From NCBI RefSeq assembly GCF_001595965.1, contig NZ_LOJI01000035.1:319770-383769 (forward strand): 64,000 nt of DNA, read 5' to 3'. This document shows positions 17,697-27,892 of the stretch, piece after piece (the first letter of the stretch is position 1; each line of letters begins with the position of its first letter). This stretch comes from Polynucleobacter yangtzensis (GTDB lineage Bacteria; Pseudomonadota; Gammaproteobacteria; Burkholderiales; Burkholderiaceae). Both the position numbers and the translations under genes were made by a program. The notes under the pieces are model-generated. The model saw only the letters and a program-made list of their open reading frames with translations, ran no database searches and was not told where the DNA came from.

Positions 17697-18293
17697 ATGG
17701 TCTGCAAATTAACCCCTTCTGCGCCCCGCCTCATCCTATTCGCCGGTCATGCGGGCACAGGCAAGTCCACTTTGGCAAAAAAAGCCTTGCCATTGATTAT
17801 TGAGAAAACCGGGGAAGATTTTTTCTTTCTCGACAAGGACACTGCCTATGGCGCCTTTAGCGCCCATGTCATGCAACTCACCACCCAAAACCCAAATGAC
17901 CGAGATAGCCCCTTCTATCTTGAAAATCTCCGTGACTGGGAATACCAAGGGCTCATTGATATCGCAAGAGAAAATTTACTCCTTGGAGTAAATGTCATTT
18001 TAGTTGGGCCGTTCTCGAGAGAAATTCAGAGCGGCAAAATGTTTGATGCTCAAGCACTTGGCGTGCCACCGCAAACGAACATTCGGATTGCCTGGATTGA
18101 TTTAGATGAGTTTGAAGCCAAAAAACGCATGGAGAAACGTGCTGACCCTAGGGATGAGTGGAAGCTGACACATTGGAATCAATATGCAAATCGTAGAACT
18201 GAACCACCTACACATGCTTTATTGCATCGATTCGATAACTCTGTTTTTAATGATTCTGATTTTGAAAAACTCGTGGATGAGTTGGTGAAATAA
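17697..18293 (+). CDS. P-loop ATP-binding protein, kinase-like (AAA family)
   Basis: The 198-residue single-domain protein has Walker A GHAGTGKST at residues about 17-25. FFFLDKDTAYG follows as an adenylate-kinase or zeta-like substrate strand, then ILVGPFSRE and a C-terminal lid-like region with RMEKRADPRDEWK. It resembles small nucleotide or sugar kinases annotated as AAA family ATPase. The phosphorylated substrate is unknown. It stands alone between uup (divergent) and ompW (convergent). Confidence 0.75.
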   Translation: MVCKLTPSAPRLILFAGHAGTGKSTLAKKALPLIIEKTGEDFFFLDKDTAYGAFSAHVMQLTTQNPNDRDSPFYLENLRDWEYQGLIDIARENLLLGVNVILVGPFSREIQSGKMFDAQALGVPPQTNIRIAWIDLDEFEAKKRMEKRADPRDEWKLTHWNQYANRRTEPPTHALLHRFDNSVFNDSDFEKLVDELVK

Positions 18294-18309
18294 AAAGTCA
18301 GAAAAAATA

Positions 18310-18326
18310 GGGCTCCTAAGGAGCCC
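18310..18326 (-). terminator. Terminator hairpin for ompW
   Basis: GGGCTCC/GGAGCCC arms with loop TAA; on the minus strand the hairpin is followed by TATTTTTTC. It lies 27 bp beyond the ompW stop. Confidence 0.8.
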
Positions 18327-18352
18327 CATCTCAAGACCCAAGAACTGAATTC

Positions 18353-18985
18353 TTAGAACTTATAAGTCACACCAACAGCAGGCATCCATGGATTCAATGT
18401 CAACTTTCCAAGATTTGTTCCACCTTGAACTGTAGTTACATTGGTGCTCATAGTTGCGTATTTAACATCAACGTTTAAGCCCCAGTTTTTATCAAACATG
18501 TAGTCTGCGCCAATCTGACCAACTACACCCACGCTATTTTGATCAACTTGTACAGAGTTATTCAAGCCAGGGAAATTAGCGCGGTTACCGAAGATGGTGT
18601 AATTAACACCAAGGCCAACGTAAGGCTTGAAAGCGCCTAGATCAGTAAAGTGGTATTGGGCTAGTAATGAAGGTGGCAGCGCTGAAACTTTACCAATATT
18701 GGTATTTCCAGGTCCCGCAGTAATGTTTACCTGTTGTGGCCATGTCAACACTAATTCAGCAGCAATATTCTTAGTAAAGAAGTAGGAAACGTCAAACTCA
18801 GGAATAACTTGATTTTTAGCTTTTACGTTGAGATCTGCAACAGTACTTGTTTGACCATTCTGAAACAATAAATCTACTGCGCGTACGCGCACCATCCAAG
18901 GATTTTCTTCTGCTTGAGCTTGTGCTGCGATTGGAGCTAAGGATGCTACTGCAGCCATAACTGCTACGAGTGACTTAATACGCAT
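18353..18985 (-). CDS. ompW: OmpW family outer-membrane protein
   Basis: The eight-stranded barrel protein is about 210 residues. ATG 18985 is preferred over the upstream one because AGGGAA lies about seven bases before it and it begins directly with a signal peptide (MRIKSLVAVMAAV, cleavage near AQAQA). WMVRVRAVDL after the signal and the C-terminal aromatic end VGVTYKF are typical of the family. OmpW allows passage of small hydrophobic compounds and is FNR-activated in enterobacteria. Two FNR-type sites lie upstream here, and the oxygen-independent hemN gene is next door. Confidence 0.9.
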   Translation of the reverse strand: MRIKSLVAVMAAVASLAPIAAQAQAEENPWMVRVRAVDLLFQNGQTSTVADLNVKAKNQVIPEFDVSYFFTKNIAAELVLTWPQQVNITAGPGNTNIGKVSALPPSLLAQYHFTDLGAFKPYVGLGVNYTIFGNRANFPGLNNSVQVDQNSVGVVGQIGADYMFDKNWGLNVDVKYATMSTNVTTVQGGTNLGKLTLNPWMPAVGVTYKF

Positions 18986-19022
18986 GATGGTTTCCCTTTT
19001 TGTTATCAATTTCGATGAAACT

Positions 19023-19028
19023 ATTTTC
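19023..19028 (-). promoter_or_regulatory. Candidate -10 element of the ompW promoter
   Basis: GAAAAT on the minus strand starts exactly 22 bp after the proximal FNR-type box, the geometry of a class II FNR-activated promoter (box centred at -41.5). The match to TATAAT is four of six. Confidence 0.45.
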
Positions 19029-19050
19029 GAATTGATACCAATGCGCGAAT

Positions 19051-19064
19051 TTGATGTAAATCAA
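19051..19064 (-). promoter_or_regulatory. FNR/ANR-type box, proximal
   Basis: TTGATGTAAATCAA fits TTGAT-N4-ATCAA perfectly. Its centre is 72 bp before the ompW ATG, leaving room for a -10 and leader. Confidence 0.8.
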
Positions 19065-19122
19065 ATGGAAAGCGCTTGAGAATTTTTTGATTGCTAAAAA
19101 GCAACACCGTTTTAAAGCTTAT

Positions 19123-19136
19123 TTGATCTAGATCAA
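19123..19136 (-). promoter_or_regulatory. FNR/ANR-type box, distal
   Basis: TTGATCTAGATCAA is a second perfect TTGAT-N4-ATCAA site, and fully palindromic. It is 72 bp centre to centre from the proximal box, just behind the hemN stop. Confidence 0.75.
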
Positions 19137-19153
19137 ATGACTAGAGAGTTACC

Positions 19154-20569
19154 CTATAGAACCTTAGAGTAAGTGCCTTTTACTTGTGATTCCCTGAGAT
19201 GTCGATCAAAAGACATGGCAACTCGTCTCGCCAATAGGCGCCCCTTTGTGGGAACCAATATCGTATCGCCCTCCCAATCCAGAAGGCCCGCCTCACCCAG
19301 ATGTTTTAACTCTTCAATCTCAGTTTTGAAGTAAGTTTGGAAATCAATCTGGTGTGATTTGGCAAAGGTCTTTGTATCCAATGCGAATTGACACATAAGT
19401 TCACCAATTAACTCACGCCGCAGCAAGTCATCTTGATCAAGTCTTAAGCCACGCAGTACTGGCAAATGCCCATGATCTAGTGCTTCGTAATATTCATCAA
19501 GGGTTCGCACGTTTTGCGAATAACAGTCATCCACCTTACCAATAGATGAAATACCAAAGGCTAAAAGATCGCACTCTGCTTGGGTTGAGTAACCCTGGAA
19601 GTTACGGTGAAGCTTGCCCTCTTTTTGAGCGATTGCCAATTCATCATCGGGCTTAGCAAAATGGTCCATTCCAATAAAGACATAGCCAGCTTCACCTAGA
19701 CGCTCAATCGTATTGGAAAGAATATCTAACTTGTCGGCCGCCGGTGGTAAGTCTGCCTCAGCAATTCGACGCTGAGGCTTAAAGATGTGTGGCAGATGCG
19801 CATAGTTATAGACCGATAGACGGTCTGGATTCATTGCCAATACTGCATCTACAGTTTCTTTAAAGGTTGCTGGTGTTTGCTTGGGAAGTCCGTAGATTAA
19901 ATCCACACTGCGCGATTTAAATCCATATTTTCTGGACCAATCCATAACCGCTTGAGTTTCTTCAATTGTCTGCACACGGTGCACAGCTTCTTGTACTGCC
20001 AGATTGAAATCTTGGACGCCCAAACTAATGCGGTTAAAGCCCAACTCAGCCAAAAGTGCGATATCTTTTTCTGTCACTCTCCTTGGATCAATCTCAATAG
20101 AATATTCACCACCAGGCAATAACTCAAAATGTTCACGGGTGTGCTGCATCAACTCAATCATCTCTTCATGAGAGAGAAAGGTTGGCGTGCCGCCACCCCA
20201 ATGTAATTGCGTGACTGGGATCTTTTTCTGGGAGCACATGGCTTTAGTCACCATGGCCATTTCTTTAGCAAGGTACTTAATGTACTTAGCGCTGCGCCCA
20301 TGATCTTTGGTAATAATTTTGTTACAACCACAGTAGTAACAGATATTAGGACAAAACGGTAAATGGAAATAGAGAGAAAGTGATTCATCCACTTTTGCTA
20401 CACGCTCTAGCGCGCCTAAATAATCAGCCTCGGAAAAATCATTATGAAAGCGATCAGCGCTTGGATAAGACGTATAGCGTGGTCCATTGATATCAAACTT
20501 TTTCAACAACTCAGGATGAAATAGAACTTCTTTCTCTTGGGTTGAAGATGAATTTGCTACAGAGGTCAT
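19154..20569 (-). CDS. hemN: Oxygen-independent coproporphyrinogen III dehydrogenase HemN
   Basis: The 471-residue radical SAM enzyme converts coproporphyrinogen III to protoporphyrinogen IX without oxygen. The cluster motif is C73-P-N-I-C77-Y-Y-C80-G-C82, preceded by [15 protein letters not shown] and RISLGVQDF are further HemN/radical SAM signatures, and the N-terminal PRYTSYP separates HemN from HemW. It lies 17 bp behind an FAD-dependent dehydrogenase gene on the same strand. No FNR box is seen directly before it; the two boxes found are downstream, facing ompW. Confidence 0.95.
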   Translation of the reverse strand: MTSVANSSSTQEKEVLFHPELLKKFDINGPRYTSYPSADRFHNDFSEADYLGALERVAKVDESLSLYFHLPFCPNICYYCGCNKIITKDHGRSAKYIKYLAKEMAMVTKAMCSQKKIPVTQLHWGGGTPTFLSHEEMIELMQHTREHFELLPGGEYSIEIDPRRVTEKDIALLAELGFNRISLGVQDFNLAVQEAVHRVQTIEETQAVMDWSRKYGFKSRSVDLIYGLPKQTPATFKETVDAVLAMNPDRLSVYNYAHLPHIFKPQRRIAEADLPPAADKLDILSNTIERLGEAGYVFIGMDHFAKPDDELAIAQKEGKLHRNFQGYSTQAECDLLAFGISSIGKVDDCYSQNVRTLDEYYEALDHGHLPVLRGLRLDQDDLLRRELIGELMCQFALDTKTFAKSHQIDFQTYFKTEIEELKHLGEAGLLDWEGDTILVPTKGRLLARRVAMSFDRHLRESQVKGTYSKVL

Positions 20570-20586
20570 GGAGGGCTTATATGGAG

Positions 20587-22200
20587 TTACTTTGACAAAT
20601 AGTCTAGTGCTACTGCTTCCGCTACTTTAATCCCATCGACACCTGCAGACAAGATTCCACCCGCATAACCCGCGCCCTCGCCTGCTGGGTAAAGCCCTTT
20701 GATGTTGAGACTTTGATAGTTGGTGCCGCGTGTAATTCGTAATGGGGAGGAGGTACGCGTCTCAACTCCAGTCAATACAGCATCTTTCATGGAGAAACCT
20801 TTGATTTTTTTCTCAAATGCTGGAATTGCCTCTCTAATTGCCTCAATAGCATAGGCAGGCAAACTCCCTGCCAGGTCAGTCAGATGAACACCTGGTTTAT
20901 AGGATGGCAGAACACTGCCGAACTCAGTAGATGGCTTGCCCTCTAAAAAATCACCGATCAATTGACCCGGCGCCTCATACGTACCGCCACCTAACTCAAA
21001 AGCCTTAGACTCAATCGCCCTCTGAAACTCAATGCCCGCCAATGGACCACCTGGATAATCATCCGGGGTAATGCCTACTACGATGCCAGCATTGGCATTG
21101 CGTTCATTGCGCGAGTATTGGCTCATGCCATTGGTGACGACTCGATTGGGTTCTGAGGTAGCAGCAACCACTGTGCCACCAGGACACATACAGAAGCTGT
21201 AGACCGAGCGACCATTTTTAGCATGGTGAACCAACTTGTAGTCTGCGGCGCCAATCAGCTCGTTACCCGCATGAGGACCGAGGCGCGCTCTATCGATTAG
21301 TGACTGCGGATGCTCAATTCGAAAGCCTACTGAGAATGGCTTGGCTTCCATATAGACGCCAGCATGGTACAAAGCCTCGAAGGTATCGCGCGCACTGTGT
21401 CCTAAAGCCAAAATCACATGACTCGCAGGCAAATCCGGCTGCCCTTCTATCTTGACCCCGGTAATTTGCTTGTTCTGAATATCAAAGCCAATCACTTTTT
21501 GGGTAAACCGTATCTCACCGCCTAGCTCAATAATTTCTTGGCGCATCTTTTCCACCACGCCAACCAAGCGGAAGGTGCCGATGTGAGGCTTGGCTACATA
21601 AGTGATTTCTTCTGGGGCTCCAGCCTTCACAAACTCTTGAATGACTTTGCGCCCATAAAACTTAGGATCTTTGATTTGGCTATACAACTTACCGTCCGAG
21701 AATGTACCCGCTCCACCCTCACCAAACTGAACATTCGATTCTGGATTCAGTTTATTTTTGCGCCATAAGCCCCAAGTATCTTGAGTGCGTTCGCGCACTT
21801 TCTTGCCACGCTCCAAAACAATTGGCTTAAAGCCCATTTGTGCTAGCACCAAAGCAGCAAAAATTCCGCAGGGGCCAAAACCAATTACTACTGGACGAAG
21901 CACTTTTCCGGAGTCAATTGATTCGGGTGCTTTGGCTACAAAGTGATAGCTCGTATCTGGGGAAGGCCTAATATGAATATCGCCTGCAAATTTTTTCAGC
22001 AGAGCATCTTCATTCTTTACGGATAAATCTACGGTGTAGATAAAAGATAAGGCAACATTTTTTCGGGCATCGTAACTTCGCTTAAAAACCTCAAAGCTTA
22101 TTAAGTCTTTAACATGTAGATCCAAGCGTTTCAGAATCGCCTGCTCCAAGGCTTCAGGAGCATGGTCAATAGGTAGACGCAATTCAGTAATACGGATCAT
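20587..22200 (-). CDS. FAD-dependent dehydrogenase, uncharacterised (COG2509 type)
   Basis: The 537-residue flavoprotein has an N-terminal small domain (about 1-90, starting [18 protein letters not shown]), then a Rossmann motif [16 protein letters not shown] near residue 105. [16 protein letters not shown] is the signature of these dehydrogenases, and the C-terminal [19 protein letters not shown] is an FAD-binding end motif. The family has no settled substrate. It is followed after 17 bp by hemN, which hints at, but does not prove, a tetrapyrrole or redox link. Confidence 0.85.
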   Translation of the reverse strand: MIRITELRLPIDHAPEALEQAILKRLDLHVKDLISFEVFKRSYDARKNVALSFIYTVDLSVKNEDALLKKFAGDIHIRPSPDTSYHFVAKAPESIDSGKVLRPVVIGFGPCGIFAALVLAQMGFKPIVLERGKKVRERTQDTWGLWRKNKLNPESNVQFGEGGAGTFSDGKLYSQIKDPKFYGRKVIQEFVKAGAPEEITYVAKPHIGTFRLVGVVEKMRQEIIELGGEIRFTQKVIGFDIQNKQITGVKIEGQPDLPASHVILALGHSARDTFEALYHAGVYMEAKPFSVGFRIEHPQSLIDRARLGPHAGNELIGAADYKLVHHAKNGRSVYSFCMCPGGTVVAATSEPNRVVTNGMSQYSRNERNANAGIVVGITPDDYPGGPLAGIEFQRAIESKAFELGGGTYEAPGQLIGDFLEGKPSTEFGSVLPSYKPGVHLTDLAGSLPAYAIEAIREAIPAFEKKIKGFSMKDAVLTGVETRTSSPLRITRGTNYQSLNIKGLYPAGEGAGYAGGILSAGVDGIKVAEAVALDYLSK

Positions 22201-22321
22201 GGAGTTTTACGATACACAGTGATTTAAGGCCTTTTTAGCCCCCGAAGAAGCCATAGACCAAATAATACTGGTTATGGGCTCGCTCAGGCCAGGAGATCGC
22301 ACATAAAGGCGATAATGCGTT

Positions 22322-22867
22322 ATGGCTCTACGCGCAACTATCCACAAAGCCGACCTTCATGTCGCAGATTCTGACCGTCATTACTACGGCAGTCACTCCT
22401 TAACCATCGCTAAGCACCCCTCAGAAACTGAGCAGCGGATGATGATCCGGATCATCGCTTTTGCTTTGCAGGCTCACGAAGACCTGGTCTTCACAAAGGG
22501 CCTGAGCGACACCGACGAGCCCGATCTTTGGATCAAGGACCTCACTGATGCCATTAAGCTTTGGATTGAAATTGGCCAACCCGATGAGCGTCGTATTCTG
22601 AAAGCATCTGGTCGCGCAGATCAAGTGGTTGTCTATTGCTATGGTGGTCACACAAGTAAAATTTGGTGGGATGGCATTGCCAGTAAATTGACCCGTGCTC
22701 GCAACTTGCAAGTGATTTCTATTCCGGCCGAACAGGCTGAAGATCTCAATAAATTAGTTGAGCGCAGCATGGTCATCCACGTCAATATTCAAGATGGCGA
22801 AGCGTATGTTTCATCCGACCAAGGTCAAGTGACCATTACTCCAGAGATTTGGCGCAACAATCAATAG
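22322..22867 (+). CDS. YaeQ family protein
   Basis: The 181-residue protein matches the YaeQ family: N-terminal MALRATIHKADLHVADSDR, ERMM-like EQRMMIRIIAFALQA, and DEPDLW. The family has a PD-(D/E)XK nuclease-related fold with the acidic and Lys residues in the DLW...WIEIGQPDERR segment visible here. A nine-base gap separates it from the PIN-domain gene, suggesting one transcript. Confidence 0.9.
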   Translation: MALRATIHKADLHVADSDRHYYGSHSLTIAKHPSETEQRMMIRIIAFALQAHEDLVFTKGLSDTDEPDLWIKDLTDAIKLWIEIGQPDERRILKASGRADQVVVYCYGGHTSKIWWDGIASKLTRARNLQVISIPAEQAEDLNKLVERSMVIHVNIQDGEAYVSSDQGQVTITPEIWRNNQ

Positions 22868-22876
22868 GCTTCAGAT

Positions 22877-23293
22877 ATGAAGGTAGTGGTTTTTGATACC
22901 AATGTCTTGTTAGATCTATTTGTCTTTAATGACTTTAGAGCGCTGCACTTAAAGCAAGCACTCATCGAAAGCAAGATAGATGCTTTGGCAACCCCAGCGA
23001 CCTTAGAAGAATTTGCAGACGTCATTGCGCGCCCATTGTTTTCATTGGACCAAGCTCAACAAGAGCAGATTTTGCTTCAATGGCAAGGTTTAGCTAGAGT
23101 TCTGGATGACAAGGAGCTACTGAAGTCACCTTGGTTATGCCAAGACCCTGATGATCAGGTCTTTTTAGATCTTGCTTTTACCGCAAAGCCCTGCACCCTT
23201 ATCAGCAAAGACAATGAAGTGCTTCGATTTGCAAATAAAGCAGTTTTAGAGCAGATCCTGATTACCGCAGACTACACAGCAATCACTCTATAG
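22877..23293 (+). CDS. PIN-domain protein (putative toxin, COG1569 type)
   Basis: The 138-residue single PIN domain has the acidic nuclease residues in [12 protein letters not shown] (N-terminus), TLEEFADVI, and [11 protein letters not shown]. This group is annotated as toxin of a PIN-type toxin-antitoxin system, but no antitoxin gene accompanies it. Its partner here is yaeQ. A housekeeping RNase role is equally likely. The 3' end overlaps the convergent LLM oxidoreductase gene by six bases. Confidence 0.8.
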   Translation: MKVVVFDTNVLLDLFVFNDFRALHLKQALIESKIDALATPATLEEFADVIARPLFSLDQAQQEQILLQWQGLARVLDDKELLKSPWLCQDPDDQVFLDLAFTAKPCTLISKDNEVLRFANKAVLEQILITADYTAITL

Positions 23294-24286
23294 GCCTTGC
23301 GCTGCCTGAGCGGCGATCTCAAACGATCTGAGGCGAGCCTGATGATCAAATATTTGCCCCGTACAAATGATTTCATCTGCACCAGTGGTATCCAACCAAT
23401 GACGCATTCCCTTCTTCACAGTTTCTAGCGACCCTACTACTGATACCTGCAAGGCTTGGTCTGCGGAAGCCCTCTCATGAGGCTCGCAAAATTCGTTCAT
23501 GTCTGTAATTGGGGGTGGCAACTGACCCCTGGTGTTCCTACGCATCCTCACAACATTTTGTTGCAAAGTAGTAAACAGATGACGAGCTTCTTCATCAGTG
23601 TCGGCCGCTACTACATTCATTACAAAGGCGCTATAGGGCTTAGCTTGCTGAGTCGATGGTTTAAAAAGCTCATGATAAATCTTCATTGCCTCCAGTAGCT
23701 GCTCAGGCGCAAAATGAGATGCAAAGGCATAGGGCAAGCCGAAGTGAGCGGCCAATTGGGCGCCGTACAGACTGGATCCCAAAATCCAAATGGGTACGTT
23801 GGTATTCATACCTGGGATCGCTTTAACCGATTGGCCCTCTTGCAGCGGGCCAAAGTAATACTGAAGCTCTCGAACGTCTTGCGGAAAGCGATCATCGCTG
23901 CCCAATAAATCTCGTCTCAATGCTCTAGCAGTCATTTGGTCGGTTCCAGGCGCCCTACCCAAGCCAAGTTCAATCCTTCCTGGATACAAAGACTCAAGCG
24001 TGCCAAATTGCTCAGCAATTACTAGCGGGGCATGATTAGGCAGCATCACCCCACCAGAACCCACACGAATGTGCTTAGTGCCACCAGCGATATAGCCAAC
24101 GAGAACCGCAGTTGCTGAACTCGCATTACCAGTCATGTTGTGATGTTCTGCAACCCAGTAGCGGGTATAACCCCATTTTTCAGCGTGTTGTGCCACATCC
24201 AGCGAGTTTCGAAGCGCGTCAGCGGCAGTAAAGCCCTGCGGAATCGGAGATATATCTAGAATGGAGTATGGGATGGAATTTGCCAT
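23288..24286 (-). CDS. LLM class flavin-dependent oxidoreductase
   Basis: The 332-residue luciferase-like monooxygenase has a TIM barrel with [28 protein letters not shown] and [14 protein letters not shown], the usual signatures of the MsnO8/YhbW-like branch. It uses reduced FMN supplied by another protein. The physiological substrate is unknown. It is monocistronic, convergent with the PIN gene and divergent from a DUF1653-like gene 33 bp away. Confidence 0.9.
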   Translation of the reverse strand: MANSIPYSILDISPIPQGFTAADALRNSLDVAQHAEKWGYTRYWVAEHHNMTGNASSATAVLVGYIAGGTKHIRVGSGGVMLPNHAPLVIAEQFGTLESLYPGRIELGLGRAPGTDQMTARALRRDLLGSDDRFPQDVRELQYYFGPLQEGQSVKAIPGMNTNVPIWILGSSLYGAQLAAHFGLPYAFASHFAPEQLLEAMKIYHELFKPSTQQAKPYSAFVMNVVAADTDEEARHLFTTLQQNVVRMRRNTRGQLPPPITDMNEFCEPHERASADQALQVSVVGSLETVKKGMRHWLDTTGADEIICTGQIFDHQARLRSFEIAAQAAQGL

Positions 24287-24319
24287 CGCTAGATCATACC
24301 GAGAAAGTGCATTATTTAC

Positions 24320-24541
24320 ATGAGCAAACCAAAAATGGCTGACCCCGATGATGGCCTATTTAAACCAGGTAGCAAACTCAGGCATATCAAGACCGGTGGC
24401 TTTTATAGAGTTGTCTTTCTTGCAAATGTAGAGGCTACCCTCGAGCCTGCTTATGTTTATGAATCAATGCAATCTCATGATTTCTGGATTAGACCTAAAA
24501 CAGAAATGGAAGATGGTCGCTTTGAACTCATCTCCGAATAA
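24320..24541 (+). CDS. Small DUF1653-like protein
   Basis: The 73-residue protein has a single small beta domain: [13 protein letters not shown], a middle TLEPAYVYE, and a tryptophan-arginine-proline motif (FWIRPKTEM). These resemble the DUF1653 pattern (H/K-x-x-G-x-Y...LEP-x-V-Y...R). Function is unknown. It precedes slyX by 15 bp. Confidence 0.6.
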   Translation: MSKPKMADPDDGLFKPGSKLRHIKTGGFYRVVFLANVEATLEPAYVYESMQSHDFWIRPKTEMEDGRFELISE

Positions 24542-24556
24542 GAAAGTCACATACAC

Positions 24557-24757
24557 ATGTCCGAAGAACGCATCACCAATCTCGAAATCAAACTGAGCTT
24601 TACCGAAGATCTCATCGAGAAACTCAATGAGACAGTTTATAAACAACAGCAGCAAATTGAATTTCTGTATCGCGAACTCAAAGCCATCAAAGAGCAGGCT
24701 AGCAGTGGTGGTGGCGGAGGTGGTAGCTTAAAGGATGAAATTCCTCCGCACTATTAA
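24557..24757 (+). CDS. slyX: SlyX family protein
   Basis: The 66-residue protein is a coiled coil over residues 3-48 (ITNLEIKLSFTEDLIEKLNE) with a Gly-rich linker (GGGGGG) and the C-terminal PPHY that marks SlyX proteins. No enzymatic role is known for the family. Confidence 0.9.
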   Translation: MSEERITNLEIKLSFTEDLIEKLNETVYKQQQQIEFLYRELKAIKEQASSGGGGGGSLKDEIPPHY

Positions 24758-24818
24758 TCAACTGCTAATATAGCTATTAGGCACAAACACCCATACAACA
24801 TCGACAAAGGAATCCTCC

Positions 24819-25166
24819 GTGAGCAACTTAACGCTATTTTTAGTCCAGTGGGGCTTAACTTCTTTATCCCTTTGGGTTGCTAGCTACATTTTTAGTGGCT
24901 TACGCTTTGCAGATGGTGGCTCTTTAATCATTGCCGCTCTGCTTCTGGGCTTTGCCAACGCAATTGTTAAGCCATTATTAGTTCTTTTCACACTTCCGCT
25001 AACCGTAGTCACGATGGGCCTCTTCCTGCTCGTGATTAATGCTTTAGTGTTGATGCTTGTCTCTGCAGTAGTGAGCGGCTTTACGATTTCCAGCTTCTGG
25101 ACTGCGTTTTTTGCCAGCATCTTTATTTCTTTATTCAGCCTCTTTGTTAGTGGTTTAGTTTTCTAA
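24819..25166 (+). CDS. Phage-holin-family (Phage_holin_4_2-like) membrane protein
   Basis: The 115-residue protein has four membrane segments, starts with GTG behind AAAGGAA, and contains the family-typical LLGFANAIVKPLLVLFTLPL. Despite the name, chromosomal members are common and not linked to prophage; no phage genes lie nearby. Confidence 0.85.
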   Translation: MSNLTLFLVQWGLTSLSLWVASYIFSGLRFADGGSLIIAALLLGFANAIVKPLLVLFTLPLTVVTMGLFLLVINALVLMLVSAVVSGFTISSFWTAFFASIFISLFSLFVSGLVF

Positions 25167-25190
25167 GAAATATCCCGAGCTTCGTTTCTC

Positions 25191-27002
25191 TTATTTGCTC
25201 GCTGAATAGATATCCGACCAAGAATGCAGCGCCGTTTTACAAGGCTGCGACTTGGTCGCCAAAGATTTAGCATTCTCGGCAGCAATACTAATACCGCCAG
25301 TCAAAAAGCCTAGTCCAATCGAAACGGCACTATTTACCACCCCTTCTTTGTTGACCCCCGCTTTTGGATTTTGCAGAGTGCCTTCAATCTTTACCAAGCC
25401 CCCAAGATCCAAGCCAGTTGTAAGGCCAGATTTTTCTCTTGGATTAATGCTGATATTCAACGCTTCATTAGCGAGGTTAACTGATCCTGATAGCGTAATG
25501 TCCAAGCGGTCTGTTTCCGCGCCAACTGAATCTCGAATATTAATCATGCCGTTATTTATGGGCAAATAAGCAACGGCACATTCCAAAATAGTTTGATTCG
25601 TTTTTTTTCGCATTGGATTGATTGCATCAAAAACTGAAACAACAAAGTCCCCGCCCTTATTAATAAACTTCGAATCTAATTTTCCCTGCCCAACTGAAAT
25701 TTGGATTGCGCCATTAGCGCGACTGACCAATTGATGTGGACTTACTCCGCTACCTTGAAGGTTCCAAGCTATGTGAGTGGCGCCCCCAGAAACTTTAGCG
25801 CTTGAATCAGCACTTGCAACTATCTGCTCCAAGCTAAAGTTTTTAGCAAGCCCCTTGATAGCTACTTTTGGAGCTGGCCCATCAAAACCAGCAACAAAAA
25901 TTTGTGCCTGCGCACTTCCCTTGCCAATATTGAAACTTAAATCATTTGCATCAATATTGTTTTTCTTAAATTGCATTGTTGTTTTAAAGTTTGTGAATGG
26001 AGCTTGCCCTGGAATACCCAGTTCAGCAATATTGATGTTGATTGCTCCATCTGCCAAAGGCAGCAAATCGAAAGGCAATTTCTCGTCTGAGAAGAAATAA
26101 TTACCTTGAGGTTTATGGGGAGTTGCAGGTGAAGCGTTTCCAGCCTTGCCAGCAATGGCGGCAGACCCAGCCAATGGAGTCAAATCAAAGGATTTGGAAT
26201 TTAACTGAATATTAAATGTTGGTAAAACCTGAGGCCTCTTGTCAATGTCACCCTTAATAGCAAGCGTTTTCCCATTTAAGGTGAGATCCAAATCCAGATC
26301 CATGCTTACAGGAGACTGATCCCAAGCAAAGTAAGCATTACGCAAGGAACCCGTTGAACCTTTTAGATTCAAGCTATATTTTTCGTACTGAACATCCAAC
26401 AGAATAGTCGATCTTCCATCTCTACTACCCAAAGTTAGCCGCGGGAGGCGAATGACTTTTGCAGCCTGACTGCCGTCTTGATACCGGATGATGGCATCAG
26501 CAATGTCCAGCGTCTTAATAGAAACAAATGTGTTATCCACAGAATCGTTGCTTGCTGTATCGCTTGGGGTTTGGGTTGATGTACCACTGGTAGTCAAGAC
26601 TGGCGGGGTGAAATTCCAGTTACCCTCTCCACTCTTATTAGTTTGTAGGTTAGCCTCTAAACCTGTAACGCCTATTCTGCTAATTTCAACACTACCCTTG
26701 AGTAGTGGGAATAACCTAATATCCAACTCAATTTGCTTGAGTGTCAACATGTTGGGGTTGCTTGCCCATGAGGTATTACTCAAAGAAACCTGTTCGGCCT
26801 TCACGCTAATGGATGGGAAAAGATTGAGGCTAACTGGTCCAGCAATCTTGAGCTCTCGACCCGTAGCATCCTTCACCGATGAACTGAGAAGCTTAGTTAA
26901 TTGCGTCGGATTAATAAAAGAAGCTGCATACCAAGCGCCCAACCCCGCTATAGCAAGGAAAGCTATAAAAGCAATTAAGGAAATCTTCAGGACTTTGTTC
27001 AC
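25191..27002 (-). CDS. AsmA family protein
   Basis: The 603-residue envelope protein has one N-terminal membrane anchor (about residues 5-27), then ATGRELKIAGPVSLNLFPSI, the usual AsmA N-terminal pattern, and a long beta-rich periplasmic body with repeated SFNIG/TLSGSV strands. AsmA-like proteins form lipid-conducting grooves between the inner and outer membrane. The gene is convergent with the holin-family gene and divergent from a PhnA-like gene. Confidence 0.9.
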   Translation of the reverse strand: MNKVLKISLIAFIAFLAIAGLGAWYAASFINPTQLTKLLSSSVKDATGRELKIAGPVSLNLFPSISVKAEQVSLSNTSWASNPNMLTLKQIELDIRLFPLLKGSVEISRIGVTGLEANLQTNKSGEGNWNFTPPVLTTSGTSTQTPSDTASNDSVDNTFVSIKTLDIADAIIRYQDGSQAAKVIRLPRLTLGSRDGRSTILLDVQYEKYSLNLKGSTGSLRNAYFAWDQSPVSMDLDLDLTLNGKTLAIKGDIDKRPQVLPTFNIQLNSKSFDLTPLAGSAAIAGKAGNASPATPHKPQGNYFFSDEKLPFDLLPLADGAININIAELGIPGQAPFTNFKTTMQFKKNNIDANDLSFNIGKGSAQAQIFVAGFDGPAPKVAIKGLAKNFSLEQIVASADSSAKVSGGATHIAWNLQGSGVSPHQLVSRANGAIQISVGQGKLDSKFINKGGDFVVSVFDAINPMRKKTNQTILECAVAYLPINNGMINIRDSVGAETDRLDITLSGSVNLANEALNISINPREKSGLTTGLDLGGLVKIEGTLQNPKAGVNKEGVVNSAVSIGLGFLTGGISIAAENAKSLATKSQPCKTALHSWSDIYSASK

Positions 27003-27076
27003 CCAACCATTCTAAAGCGATACAGGCAATCAACTGCCTCAACTGCCCCCAACCACCCCTGGACTAAAATACGCCT

Positions 27077-27421
27077 ATGAGTACAGATAATTTGCCTAAG
27101 TGCCCTGCCTGCCAGGAAGATATGACCTACCCCGATGGGGAGAATTACGTTTGCGCCCAGTGCGGCCATGAATGGCCTGTGGCTGCTGCCGCAGAAGAAA
27201 TAGAAGCGGGATTGATCGTTAAAGACGCAAATGGCAATCTATTGGCAGATGGCGATACGGTAACCCTCATTAAAGACTTAAAGGTTAAGGGCTCATCTAC
27301 AACCCTCAAGGTGGGCACCAAAATCAAAGGTATTCGCTTAGTCTCCGGCGACCACGAGGTGGATTGCAAAACAGAAGCCGGCAATATGCTCCTCAAAGCC
27401 TGCTTCTTGAAGAAAGCCTAG
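27077..27421 (+). CDS. Zinc-ribbon protein YjdM/PhnA family
   Basis: The 114-residue protein has an N-terminal zinc ribbon ([21 protein letters not shown]) and a C-terminal SH3-like PhnA domain ([15 protein letters not shown] ... [11 protein letters not shown]). The old name, alkylphosphonate utilisation protein, has no firm biochemical support. It stands alone. Confidence 0.9.
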   Translation: MSTDNLPKCPACQEDMTYPDGENYVCAQCGHEWPVAAAAEEIEAGLIVKDANGNLLADGDTVTLIKDLKVKGSSTTLKVGTKIKGIRLVSGDHEVDCKTEAGNMLLKACFLKKA

Positions 27422-27445
27422 ATCCAGCTTCAATATAGGCTTTTT
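27413..27445 (+). terminator. Possible terminator overlapping the PhnA-like stop
   Basis: AAAGCCTA (27413-27420) and TAGGCTTT (27436-27443) frame a 15-base loop; five Ts follow the last C. The loop is long and the arm includes the last codons. Confidence 0.4.
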
Positions 27446-27458
27446 CAGCAGAAATGAC

Positions 27459-27674
27459 TTAAGCGCTCGCTTTTTTAAGGACTGCGTAAATCTGATCTTT
27501 TAACAAAAGCTTTTCCTTCTTCAAAATCTCAATCTCTTCTTGGGTGCTTGGCTCTGTATGAGCCTCCATTCTTTGGATCTTCTGGTCCAAATTATTGTGC
27601 TTATCAAATAAATGCAGGAAGTGACGATCTGACGTTTTCAACTTGGTAATGAGTTCACGATATTCAGGAAACAT
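27459..27674 (-). CDS. YdcH family protein (DUF465)
   Basis: The 71-residue two-helix coiled coil has the conserved middle FDKHNNLDQKIQRME and C-terminal LKKEKLLLKDQIYAVL. DUF465 proteins are ubiquitous in proteobacteria, with no defined function. About 220 bp without a gene follow before the next start; this gap holds only an imperfect hairpin at about 27802-27829. Confidence 0.85.
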   Translation of the reverse strand: MFPEYRELITKLKTSDRHFLHLFDKHNNLDQKIQRMEAHTEPSTQEEIEILKKEKLLLKDQIYAVLKKASA

Positions 27675-27892
27675 AGATCCTCTTGAAATAAGGGTTGTAG
27701 AAAACTGCTTGAGATTAGTTTAGCAATCCTACATTCCAAGAACAATGCTTATTGCCATCTTTTTACTTTACCCCCTCTCCTTGTAATTTGGAGGAAAAAC
27801 CCCATATAGGAAAGGCGAATTCCCTATGGAAATTGCAGTAATATCAGCTAGTGCATTAAGCACAATAACTACCAAAAGAAGGGTAATAGACC

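Noticed and set aside
24819..25166. Holin-family gene as sign of a prophage
   Set aside because: This family is common on chromosomes and no other phage gene is present.
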